Shown here one piece after another: positions 1 to 9,604 of a DNA stretch of 25,081 bases (position 1 is its first letter; every line of letters starts with the position of its first letter). Location: assembly GCA_034698045.1 (NCBI GenBank), contig JAQGAU010000666.1, positions 1 through 25,081 on the forward strand. The letters are read 5' to 3'. The notes under the pieces are model-generated. The model saw only the letters and a program-made list of their open reading frames with translations. It searched no databases and had not been told where the DNA came from. Both the position numbers and the translations under genes were made by a program. The DNA is from Paramacrobiotus richtersi (taxonomy: Eukaryota; Tardigrada; Eutardigrada; Parachela; Macrobiotidae).

Positions 1-962
1 TCGATCGGGAGATTTCTATTGCTTTCTATTAAAGAATGCCCTTACTCCGTTCAACAATACTTGGCCCCTGCTGAGTCGAGCATACTTCAACAATAATAGA
101 CAGTCAGCTGGGATTTAACATCCTTTCCAGCTGTGTTGTTGTTGCGACCCCTAAAGTACAGACCAGGGTTACGAATTATTCGGGTGTATGAGAATTTATA
201 CTGCATTTCCTCTTTTTTATAACGGATTTTTATCGTATCGCAGTAAAGCAAGAGTACCACTTGGCGTTTTACCGTGTGACCTCCTACCGACAGGATTAAT
301 CAAAACCGACTCACAAAACTGTATAACCGGCAAGATTATGAGGAACTATATTCAAGCAAGCTTGTCCTTAGGGAAGGATCATGGAAGGTAACGAGTACAG
401 TGGATTAACCTTGACTTTAACTCTCTCGTTGGGTTACTGAACGATCTTTGAGGTGGCTGCTAATATTGGCTTATGCTAGATGACGCAGATCTCAGCATGA
501 AGCAAAATCAGACCGACAAAACCCTGGGAAACATCATTAAGAAAACATTTCCATTCATCATCCTAGCATTGCTTATTTATCCGATGTGTCAACTAATCAG
601 CCAGTCTACCGCTCGATATACGAACATCAACCTGCTGTCTTAATGCCCTTGGCTTTCTTTCTTTGAGATGCCATTAAACCAGACCGGTACACCGTACAGG
701 AAATGTTTATCCTAGAAATTCTATGCACTGCTCCGTTGAACAGTCTCGCGGCTAATGCGAGTTTGACGGTCCTAATGGAGGAACGTCTTTTCATCACTGT
801 GATATTATGACAATACAATACAAATTATCGGCGATTTCCCGGATGCACGTGAGCAACCAGATCAACAATCTAACACACACACCAATAGACGGGGTTTAAA
901 GGCAGAAAGTTTTGCGATAAAGCAATGTTTTCTTATGTTGGATCAAACGTTTTTGCCATAAA
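1..962. other. Upstream region without a clear gene
   Basis: I see no convincing spliced gene here. A 67-codon frame at 188-391 (+) and a 63-codon frame at 627-818 (-) have no recognisable domain or signal peptide and no matching splice partner. A short membrane-type reading frame at 497-643 is listed separately. The segment just before 963 probably holds the 5' UTR and promoter of the first GPCR gene, but I recognise no core promoter element. Confidence 0.5.
497..643 (+). CDS. Possible small single-pass membrane protein (48 aa)
   Basis: A 48-codon frame runs from an ATG at 497 to TAA at 641-643. Its middle is a hydrophobic stretch, FPFIILALLIYPMC (residues 18-31), preceded by two lysines, as in a membrane anchor. 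I recognise no family. It could be a small membrane protein, the remains of a 7TM receptor exon, or chance. It lies on the same strand as, and about 320 nt upstream of, the first GPCR gene. There is no independent support. Confidence 0.18.
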   Translation: MKQNQTDKTLGNIIKKTFPFIILALLIYPMCQLISQSTARYTNINLLS

Positions 963-2094
963 ATGTTGTCGAACTGCGCAAATCTGTCTTATTGTAATGC
1001 GTCCATAAACAGCTCCTATCGAGCCATTGCACATCGGATCCCTTCGGAACGTCTACAACCATGGATTACCGTTTATCTCTTCCTCTGTTTCGAAGGAGGA
1101 ATCGGCAATTTTCTGATCGTGTATTTAATCGTTTCCAGCTCCAAACTCCGCGCCGGCTGCGGCTTGCTGATCGCACACTGCTTAACTGCGTATACGATAC
1201 TATGCGTTATAACCTTTCCTTTTGTCGGTATTGGAGTGTACCGTAAACAAGCATCCCACTGGCAGATGGAGCCAATCAATTGTAAAACTATCCAATGGCT
1301 CTTTGTCGCCTGTCGTTACGTGGCCTGCTGGATTGATGCATACATCGCCGTTAACCGCGTGGTGGCGCTCTGTTATCCTCACATGTATCAAAAGTTTTCC
1401 CGCAAGAAAACGGAACTAATCGTCCTGAGCGTGCTGTGGATTACGGCCTTTGGCTACGCATCCATGGGATTATTTGATCTGGGCATGATAGCGACGATCA
1501 TCCCTGTAGGAGCGTGTGTACCGCTCCCCAACGGACGGCTTGGAGTGTTTTGCTTGCTAATTGGATTCTATTTGCCCGGTGCTTTAACGGGCGGATTGTA
1601 TGTGTTCCTGTACGTTAGGATATTGCGTAAGAGAGGAGAACAACATGTGAAAGATACCGTGCTAACGGAGAAGCAACGGAAAGCGAATAAGAACCGAATG
1701 ATGACGACCAACATGATGTTTGTCTCGTTTGTATGGAATGTCGCCTGTTCCATGATCTTGCCGGTGACGGTCACGATTATTAATATTGCCGAAGACGATG
1801 ATAGATTTCCGTTGGTGGTCATTTGGCTGGCTGCTGGGCAACTTCTTGCTTATGCTAGCAATCCGGTAAGTTTGGTTCTTATGGACATACTTTAATTTTG
1901 ATGTTGATGCTTCGTTGCAGGTAATCTGTTTCGCAATGAAACCAGACTATGTTTTGGCACTAAAGAAACTGCTCTGTATTGGATACCGAATGAGCTCCCG
2001 AAAAGTTGTGCCGACGAGTGGACCGAACATGTATCCTTCGCGCAGTCGTACGAAACATGGCGCACAGACAGAATTAGCTATCAGGCACATTTGA
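963..2094 (+). CDS. Orphan class A (rhodopsin-like) GPCR, copy 1
   Basis: A seven-transmembrane receptor of 358 aa in two exons, 963-1865 and 1921-2094. The 55-nt intron is phase 0 (GTAAGT...GCAG). The N-terminus carries three N-glycosylation sequons (N7, N12, N16). Class A landmarks are GN in TM1 (48-49), a Cys at the start of TM3 (C107) that can pair with C185 in loop 2, an AVNRVVALCYP motif in place of DRY (129-139), a TM6 segment with W258 and P267, and NP in TM7 (300-301) read as NPVICF across the junction. The DRY Asp is absent and the NPxxY Tyr is replaced, so this is a divergent receptor. The ligand is unknown. It is clearly a paralogue of the gene at 3371-5451: the segment DAYIAVNRV and the NP|V splice site are shared. 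The second exon supplies a helix 8-like stretch and a basic tail. Confidence 0.85.
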
Positions 2095-3370
2095 CTGTTT
2101 TGACTCGGACCTTTTTTTTGTAAGCTCCGTCAAACAATGAAAGAATGAAAAGAAACTTATAGATTCCCGTGTGTGTTGTTTTCCGCGCTATTGAAAGCAG
2201 TCCTCTGACATAATACTGTGATCGACATTCGCTCAGCATTCTTCATGGTAGACAAGACATTCGTCGGCGTACGATTGCTGTCGAAAGGTCATTTCCGCTG
2301 GATACATAATTTGAATAAAACCCAGTCACACCTGCGTTGTACCTACGCAGAGACAGTCGGTACATAATGTTGGGAGCGCTGCGCGTGTTACCGTGTTCGT
2401 AGTTTCGAGTTCGTAGTCTTACACAAGTACGTACGCTGAATGCGGTCAACCATCGGTATAACGCTCTATAGGATTATACAGTATGTAACAAGAAGCTCGA
2501 ATTAGCTTGGTAGTACGCATGAGTTACGTAATCCCAGTGGGAATAAGGCCATTTAACCTTTAAGTTTCACCATAATCTCGAGATTGCATGATTACCATCG
2601 TCTATAACTTATAATCTCTCAAACGTATTTTCGTAAAATTACTACGTATCTGTGGCTTTTCCTGTCGGTACGCTAGACTTACCGTCACTTACGCTACCCG
2701 TATATTTTGTGCACAGTTTCATTGTTATAAAGTGACAAAGACGTTTTACTGCAACTGCTGGGTAGAACACGTTATTATGAATTTTGGTACTGGGGAAGAT
2801 TTCAGGGTCTGCTGTTGTTAATAGCTCGTGACGTAGGGGAAGAACCGTTGCCTACTAGTGTACTTCGTATTATGCATATATGCTTTCTTAGTACTGTATG
2901 TAGTGATATAAGTAGCCGTATGGTACTGCTCTGAATTGTGAGATTCGCATACTGTTGTCAGCTATATTTGTGCGCCGAACAGTGCAATGCTCGTTCGTCG
3001 ACGTAAAGATCCGTAGGAACAAACAAAAATTCTGAAAACACCATGACCTTCAGTACCTGCGTCGTCGGAATGGGAACGGTAAATGCTCTAATGGATAGTA
3101 CCCATATTCCAGTCAAACCGGAAATCCGGCATTGGGCGTTTCAGGATTTTGCGCACTTTGTAAGAGTCGCTCGTTACTGTCCCTCCTTAGCACATCTTTT
3201 CAAAGTTCAGTTAACTATATCAAAATAGACACAGGACACAAGTAGCCTTTCAAGAAAAGGTGATGCTTTACCTGTAGGCAAACCGGGTTTCTTTCCGGAG
3301 TTCTTAAACAGAGAAAAATTCTTCTGAGATACTGCATTCTTGTGTAGCTCCTATCCAAGCCTTCTCTACA
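2095..3370. other. Intergenic region between the two GPCR genes
   Basis: It holds the 3' UTR of the first GPCR gene and the 5' flank of the second. A 61-codon frame at 3043-3228 (+) and a 68-codon frame at 2243-2449 (-) show no domain, no hydrophobic signal and no phase-compatible splice partner. I see no RNA gene or mobile element. Confidence 0.5.
2314..2319 (+). terminator. Possible poly(A) signal of GPCR copy 1
   Basis: An AATAAA hexamer lies about 220 nt after the stop at 2092-2094. It is the first canonical hexamer on this strand that I noticed downstream. Position only; no cleavage evidence. Confidence 0.35.
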
Positions 3371-5451
3371 ATGGGTTCTACGTTAGAATTTAACATTAGT
3401 CTAAATCTCACAGTGAATGCGACAGTAAACAGTACTACATCATCGCTGATCCGTTTTATGAGTTTTCCGAAATCTTGGATAACCACATGGACGGGCGTTT
3501 ACCTATCCTTATGCTTTGAAGGCACACTGGGAAACTTTCTGTTGCTCGCTATAATTCTGTTCAACAGGAAACTTAGAACGGGATGCGGCTTACTCATAGT
3601 CCACTGCCTCGTAGCCTACGTTGTTGTATGTGGTATCAACTTCCCAATCCTTGCCATCAGCTTATACCTCAAACAGATCCATAAAATGGAAATAAATTCC
3701 AAATACTGCAATCCGATTATGTGGCTGCAAATGGCGGTCCGTTATGCGGCCATGTGGATCGACGCATACATCGCCGTTAATCGGGTGATAGCCTTGTGTT
3801 TCCCCCTCCGGTACCGAAACTTTTCCAACAAGAAAACGGAAGCTGTAGTTCTGATTGTTCTCTGGACGGTGGCGGGGTTATTCTCATTGTTGGGGGTGTT
3901 TAATATAGGTATGCGTAAATTATTACAGAGTAGCAGTTTAACCATTTTTTAAAAAAACCTTTTCTGCAATTTCGTTAACAGTCGTGTGCTACATGTAAAA
4001 AGCATCACGCTGATCAATACATATATTTTTGTTAGGCGCTAGCTACGCCTTGATTCCATTGGGAACCTGTGGAGCGTTTCCGAAAGGTCGATTCGGGATG
4101 CTGACATTGATCATTGGGATTTATGCACCGCTGGCTTTTACTGCGGCTGCGTATATTCTGATTTATGTGAAGATGATGGGACGAAGTAAAATCAGCGTCA
4201 TTCGTGGGGCAGACGAACGGTCGTCTCAGAGAATCGCAAAGCGTCGAGTGGCTACGGCGAATATGATGTGCGTCTCCTTCCTGTGGAATTTGCTGTGTTC
4301 CTTGGTACTGCCGGTTGGATCGGCGGTTATCAAAGTTAACGAGGCGGATATTCGCTTTCAGCTGATTTCCATGTGGCTCGTAACGGCTAATATGCTGGGC
4401 TACGCACTGAATCCGGTCAGTACAGAAAACAGTAAAGTTTGGTAATTGCTATAAGTCATGTGTCCCGCGTTATATGAAATCGCCTTTCGCATCCGTACAC
4501 TGACCGTCGTAGCGCAATGTTACGGTACATTCACCGCTTGAGTACATGATCCACTACAACATCCCATATTCATTAGTGACATACAGATAGCCACACATTA
4601 GTGTAATACAAGTACAATAAATGACATTGTTCAATACTTTTCCATGAGCGGCAGTAAACAACACGAAATCAGTTCGAGCAGAGTTTCCCGTAGACGACCC
4701 ACATTTCACTTCGTAACGTTAAAAGTGATCTCTATCTGCGAACTGTTTGTTTCCGGAGAATCCGCACTATCAGAGTTCAGTTGACTGGCAAATTTTCGGC
4801 TGGCGATGTTAAAACTCCAGTAATTAGTGAAAGAGTACAAATAAGAATACTACAAACATTAGTGTGAAAAAAGCATATGCGAAAGAACCACAGCGATCAG
4901 AAATTAATAAAGACTAAATTTTAATGACGCGACTGAATTTTAATGACGCGAGAACAAACGGCGGCCTGATAGACATCGCTTTTTAACGTTCTATCGGGCA
5001 AACGAAGCGTAGGTCATCTAACCCAGCTCAAGTTAGTTTCGACTTTTGTGCTGCCGGTACAGTACATGTGTCCGTCAGACCAGTTGTACAATTCGTCAGA
5101 ATTATGACTACATATGCCTAAACAACTAACGAATTATGAATATAGCATCTTATGGTCGTACTGCTCTTTCGCTTCGGTCATCAACGACGAGTGCATTATC
5201 TCGATAAAACTGCTGACTGAAGCTCGTCATCGCCGTAGGTCATATTCTTGGCAATGAAAGAGGACTACCGATTAGCGTTGTCACGGGTGTTCTGCCGCAA
5301 AACACGGAAAATTGTGGGAAGCAGTGCACTGGGAAGCGATTCAGCCAATCCCGGTAAAAGCAACGGAACGAGGTCCAGAGCAAGCGAGGGAGGATCTACC
5401 AGTGTAACCAGTACGCGGAGAGTGGCATTTAGTGTGGAAACGGCTATCTGA
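3371..5451 (+). CDS. Orphan class A (rhodopsin-like) GPCR, copy 2
   Basis: A seven-transmembrane receptor of 376 aa in three exons: 3371-3908, 4036-4415 and 5239-5451. Intron 1 (127 nt) is phase 1 and intron 2 (823 nt) is phase 0. The far last exon was found by homology: it begins VIFLAMKEDYRLAL, matching VICFAMKPDYVLAL of copy 1, and both introns 2 split NP|V in TM7. The N-terminus has four sequons (N8, N12, N16, N20). Motifs include GN in TM1 (54-55), C113 before TM3, AVNRVIALCFP in place of DRY (135-145), and a GTC motif in loop 2 at the start of exon 2. The C-terminal tail is Ser/Thr/Arg-rich, as expected for a phosphorylated receptor tail. Without the last exon the model would end on a spurious stop at 4445. 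Intron 1 has no counterpart in copy 1. The ligand is unknown. Confidence 0.83.
4917..4951. repeat. Two-copy 19-bp tandem repeat in GPCR copy 2 intron
   Basis: The 16-mer AATTTTAATGACGCGA occurs at 4917-4932 and again at 4936-4951, a period of 19 bp, inside intron 2 of the second GPCR gene. It is a small local duplication with no visible function. Confidence 0.8.
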
Positions 5452-5603
5452 CGAGCCAAATACATTCTACCGGGAAATTACTTCCCACTGTTCATCTGGA
5501 TGCAAGATCGGCCATACAGCAATAAGTATTGCACTCTCATGAAAACAGTTTAATTTCGAATAGATACTTCATGTTCGTTGCCAGTTGCACGCACCAAAAA
5601 TGA

Positions 5604-5609
5604 TTTATT
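5604..5609 (-). terminator. Poly(A) signal of the propeptide-like gene
   Basis: TTTATT on the plus strand is AATAAA on the minus strand. It lies about 200 nt past the stop of the minus-strand gene at 5813-7536. Since the plus-strand signals lie at 5672-5685, the two transcripts would overlap tail to tail. Confidence 0.4.
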
Positions 5610-5671
5610 TCGGTTATGTTAGCTGTTTAAAGTTTAAACAAAAGCACCAGTTCTGCATACACTGATGGACT

Positions 5672-5685
5672 AATAAAGCAATAAA
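5672..5685 (+). terminator. Paired poly(A) signals of GPCR copy 2
   Basis: AATAAA occurs at 5672-5677 and again at 5680-5685, about 220 nt after the GPCR stop at 5449-5451. The 3' UTR would run towards and overlap that of the convergent minus-strand gene ending at 5813. Confidence 0.5.
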
Positions 5686-5812
5686 ACCGTCACACGAACT
5701 TTCTCTCACATTGCAACTGGAGTTTAACAAAACAAAGATTGTTGCTGTGCTAAAAAGTACTAGGAAATGTGGATACATCATTACTAAATGGTTACAGTGG
5801 CGATCGGGTTCT

Positions 5813-7536
5813 TCAACGGCCTGGATCAGCTCGAGCGGTGAGCTTCAAATGGAGATATGGTTCCTGCAGATCAAGTCTTCTATGTAATTATCAATAACTG
5901 AAATCGTCCCGTTTAGTGAGAGCCTGTTATTAGAATCCAATATTTCTGCGTACCAATAAACATTACAATTCTCAATAGTAATGTTAGGTACTTCTACCCA
6001 AACAATTATTTCAGTCGCTTAATTTACAGAATATATATTAATAACCTAAATTTATCTGAAATTCTAGCAAAAATTTTATTTAAACAGAAGTTACCTATAT
6101 TGAATTTTTTTCACTTGTAAAATTAATGTTAAAAAAGTAAAATTCTAATTAATTAAAAAACTCATGTAAACCAATACGGCGCAACGAAAACCACCCAGTG
6201 ACTTACCTTATGTAAACCCGGTATCACGACATATTTCACCGCCTGCACCCAGCTATACTGTGGATAAGTGCCGTTGTAAACCGCCAATCCGCGATTCTCC
6301 AGCGGATCGTCGATCCAACGCTGCGGAAACCGTCCCAGCGGGATCTGGATCCACTCCCCGCTTTCCGTGACATTAATCCCCTTGGCCATGGTGATTAGAT
6401 TCTGCACCAACGTCCATGTCGTGGTGATAATGCAGTAATGACAACCGGTGTCCGGGTGGTCATAAAATGTGCGAGGCGGGACCGTCGGGTTGAAGGTTTG
6501 GTCGTACACGCCCAGTGTCAGCGGTGCACTGGCTTCATACTCGGAAGCGGCCACCACGAAGACGTTCAAGCTCGACGATTCGATCTTTGGTGAAGAAAGT
6601 GAAGTAAGACGGCTGATTGTACTGCTGACATCGAAGTACATGATGTTGTGTTGTCTGGTGGGAAATTGTAGGGAAGGCGGGACTGTGAACATGGATAACA
6701 GCGGAAATTTACTAGTGCAACGCAGATATGTACAGGTTATGCACTATATATGGCCCTTCAAACTTTTTAAGTATTTTTTAACAATTATATCACTAATTTG
6801 CAGGGAAGAATGGCCATTATTTTATCTTATGCGGTACAAAAATGTGAATTACTCTTTATTACTGTGTTACGAAAATAAGTCCAAGCACAGCCGCACGACT
6901 CATCAAAGGATCAAATCAAGTTAAATCAACGGAATCAAATTAGGAAATTGTGTTTTATTCACTTTAATGTGCTGGCAAAACTGTAATAATACACCTAATG
7001 GGACTGGACTTAAAATTTTAAATTAAGACGATTTAAATTTATTTTATTTCGCATATTTTATACATACATGGGGCAGGATAGACGATAACTTCTCTAGGTC
7101 GTATAGCTGGCTCAATATACGTCCGGACTCCTGCATTGCGATCCACAGTCGACGTAGTGTTGCGCCCCTTCTGCACAGTATTCTGGATCATCGTCGACAA
7201 AAATTCCCAACTGTGGTTGTGTCGGCGCACGGCCTCGTTGGCGCGTGCCACATCGCTCGCGTTCATCCGTAGCGCGGCCAGCAGCCTGTCCTTGACCTGC
7301 TGCAGACGGAATGCCTTGCTGTAGGCGCGACTACGACTGCCTCGGGGATCGCTTTCATCCCAGGGATCCACAGGTTTTCCCGGATCGCTATCCCACGGAT
7401 CATCCACAGGACCTCTCGGAGTGCTGGTACTCGGGAGCGGCGGTGAGAGACGTGTGGTATGTCGACAAGCGACTTGGGTTGTTGTAAGGATCGACAAAAG
7501 CAACAGTAAGCAGAAGAACCCACACTGGAGGCTCAT
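5813..7536 (-). CDS. Secreted TGF-beta-propeptide-like protein lacking a ligand domain
   Basis: A 331-aa model in three exons: 7536-7068, 6682-6207 and 5863-5813. Introns are phase 1 (GTATGT donor) and phase 0 (AAG|GTAAGT donor). The start is the Met at 7536 because it opens a clear signal peptide (residues 1-24, FFCLLLLLSIL core); an upstream in-frame Met at 7602 would bury it. A Pro/Asp-rich linker follows, with a DPWD repeat (43-63). The amphipathic helix FRLQQVKDRLLAALRMN (76-92) resembles the first propeptide helix of activin/myostatin-type precursors. IVYPAP (151-156), YFDVSS (172-177) and WIQIPLGRFPQRWIDDP (267-283) followed by GLAV resemble the strand core and the W...W..P...GL signature of the family's propeptide arm. 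The last exon gives PYLHLKL, the strand normally just before the furin site, then TGA at 5813-5815. There is no cystine-knot ligand domain. Sequons include N93, N106 and N126. The family call is by eye from a weakly conserved region. Confidence 0.62.
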
Positions 7537-8925
7537 TTTCCCAGCGGTGTGCGAAATTCCAGGCAAGATAGAATCTAAATCAGGCCAACGAAATCGCAGC
7601 ACGTCAACTTCGGAGAAGATTCAAATGCTATACAATTTTCAGTTAGTTTAAAGGATTGTATCAACGCCAAACCGAAAGTACAGAAAACCAATAGAAAACA
7701 CTCGAGAAATAGATTTTAACTGGGGGTGAAGAACCGGGAAATTATTGCGCCACTGGCATAACACCGGCAGCGGTGTAAATCCGAAACTGGAGAGGCGTAG
7801 CGCGCTTGTCACATATGTGTGTTCGAGGGGTTACATAACTTAAGCAAGTTTGCTCGTTAGGCAACAACAACTGTTAGTTACACTCGGAAAGCAATTCGTA
7901 AAGTACTTATACCATGTTGCAGCAGTGCAAAAGTTATAAATCCAAGTTCTTTAACAGACTACAGTAATCATTCTTAACAGCAAACACTCCAAGTATTAAC
8001 ATACAGAACTCCATAAAAAAAGCCAATCTAAAAGAAAAATTTGTCCCAGTACATCGGCACGTGAAGAGAGAGCCGCCACACTAAACTGGGAGTTACCGCG
8101 CAGTAGTTCTGTGCTGAAACAAGTCGACTTTCTTTCACCAGTCCTAAAAAGTAGTTTTTTTACTAATCTTACATACCAGCTGTGACGTATTACAATACTA
8201 TTGGTATCATACTGACATTGTGTGTCTCGCTATAAGCCAAAGGTTGTGCAATTCTGTACTAGCAACTGCTACGTGTTGTGTTCCGTAGTGTAACGGTTAC
8301 GAATAAAGGTTAATTGCATCTTAACGAGCCAGCGAGCATCAGAATTTATTAAGTACGTCAATACATGACACCAGCAGATGATCTGTAGCCCCTGGCCCCC
8401 TGCCCGTTTCTTGTTTCCGGCAACAATCAGAGATTTCAGTCGTAAATACATCGCACGTCCAGTCGACTAAATTACTTGTAAATTTGTGAACTGAAATTGC
8501 TAGGCAACCATTAGCGAACGATGAATCCCGTTCATGGTTCTAAAACCCTTAATAATTATAGCAGTCGTCCACTTCGCATACAAAGGTATGTGTCAGCGTA
8601 ATAAGTAAGGAGATCCTGTTTCCTCAGCATGCAATTACTCCGGGATCCTGGAACTGGACGAAATATGGCTGGAATGAAATTTAGCAATTTGAAATGTACG
8701 ACCATGCCAGAAGAACACTACCGACCGGAAACCCTTAAATGAACACTTCAAAGTCACCCGGTTATAAAAAGCTGCAAGTAAATGAATACAAGCGATAATT
8801 GGACCGAGTATGGAAAGCGATAAACTACAGTACGTACTGTACATGGGTGCAGAATGCCAAAAGGTCACCCTAGTCCTTGATGACAAGATGTAGATTTTTG
8901 AGTCAGAAGGCAGCACCGATAGATG

Positions 8926-8962
8926 AATATGAGACACCAATATAAATATGAGACACCAATAT
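8926..8962. repeat. Two-copy 19-bp tandem repeat
   Basis: AATATGAGACACCAATAT occurs at 8926-8943 and again at 8945-8962, a period of 19 bp. It is a small local duplication in intergenic DNA. Confidence 0.8.
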
Positions 8963-9006
8963 GAATTTGTACCGTTAGCTTTTGAGACGTTCCGTATCTG
9001 GGGGTG

Positions 9007-9135
9007 ATGATGCTGTGGTTTTTTTACGCCATCTTGGGCGTCAGTTGCGTGTTGTTAAAGAAGACCTACGGGCGACTTCGTTTGCGTACCAGGGTGTTAG
9101 CATTGAACTGCAGACTGGAATTTCTTCGTGCATAA
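9007..9135 (+). CDS. Possible 42-aa small membrane or secreted peptide
   Basis: A 42-codon frame runs from ATG ATG at 9007 to TAA at 9133-9135. It starts MMLWFFYAILGVSCVLL, a plausible signal peptide or signal anchor, and then turns strongly basic with many Arg/Lys and one Cys. I recognise no family. The longer frame that overlaps it (8982-9164) looks less protein-like. It may be chance, since nothing else supports it. Confidence 0.15.
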   Translation: MMLWFFYAILGVSCVLLKKTYGRLRLRTRVLALNCRLEFLRA

Positions 9136-9484
9136 TGGGTACTTTTGGGCATAGTGACGGTTAGTTTTCCTTAACACGTCTGATAATGACAAATAAGTGG
9201 ACAGATAATAAAATAAAGTGTCGTGCCCCAAACAGAAAAAAGAAAGCAGCATTGCATGTACAGATACAGTGCACATAACGCAATTGTTTTCAGAAATGTA
9301 AAAAGACTGACAATACAGAATAGCTTCTAAGAGGGCCTCGTGCGTATATAGTACAACCAGTCCTTTTGTAAAACCGATACGTCCAGTCGCAAACTGACCG
9401 CATACGGCTATGCATAATGCGGTTTAGGCATATGTAAAACAGAGCAAACTCTATTTATAAGAAATCCGCGTGCACAACTACAAG

Positions 9485-9490
9485 TTTATT
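9485..9490 (-). terminator. Poly(A) signal of the Mesh-like gene
   Basis: TTTATT on the plus strand (AATAAA on the minus strand) lies about 115 nt past the stop codon at 9605-9607 of the Mesh-like gene. This is a normal 3' UTR distance for a compact genome. Confidence 0.5.
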
Positions 9491-9604
9491 GATGTGACAC
9501 AAGTATGCACAGGGTCCCGGCAAGCAACATGGTTTTTTATACTGTACTCAAGAACAAGCCCAGTGCAGCTCTAAAAACAAAGATACAAGTTCAGGCTTCA
9601 GACT

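Larger units (their letters stand above)
7537..9604. other. Mostly non-coding gap (propeptide gene promoter side, Mesh 3' flank)
   Basis: It holds the 5' flank of the propeptide-like gene and the 3' UTR of the Mesh-like gene, both on the minus strand. Frames at 8269-8451 (-) and 8635-8940 (-, 101 codons) have no domain and no compatible splice partner. A short membrane-type frame at 9007-9135 and a two-copy tandem repeat at 8926-8962 are listed separately. Confidence 0.5.

Noticed and set aside
3043-3228. 61-codon plus-strand frame upstream of GPCR copy 2
   Set aside because: It does not splice in phase to the receptor and lacks any signal or domain; probably 5' flank.
5452-6200. Search for a cystine-knot ligand exon downstream of the propeptide-like gene
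   Set aside because: No minus-strand frame of suitable length or cysteine spacing was seen; the region is AT-rich and ends at a GPCR exon on the other strand.
8635-8940. 101-codon minus-strand frame
   Set aside because: One weak hydrophobic stretch but no family resemblance and no compatible donor or acceptor; it is about the length expected by chance.
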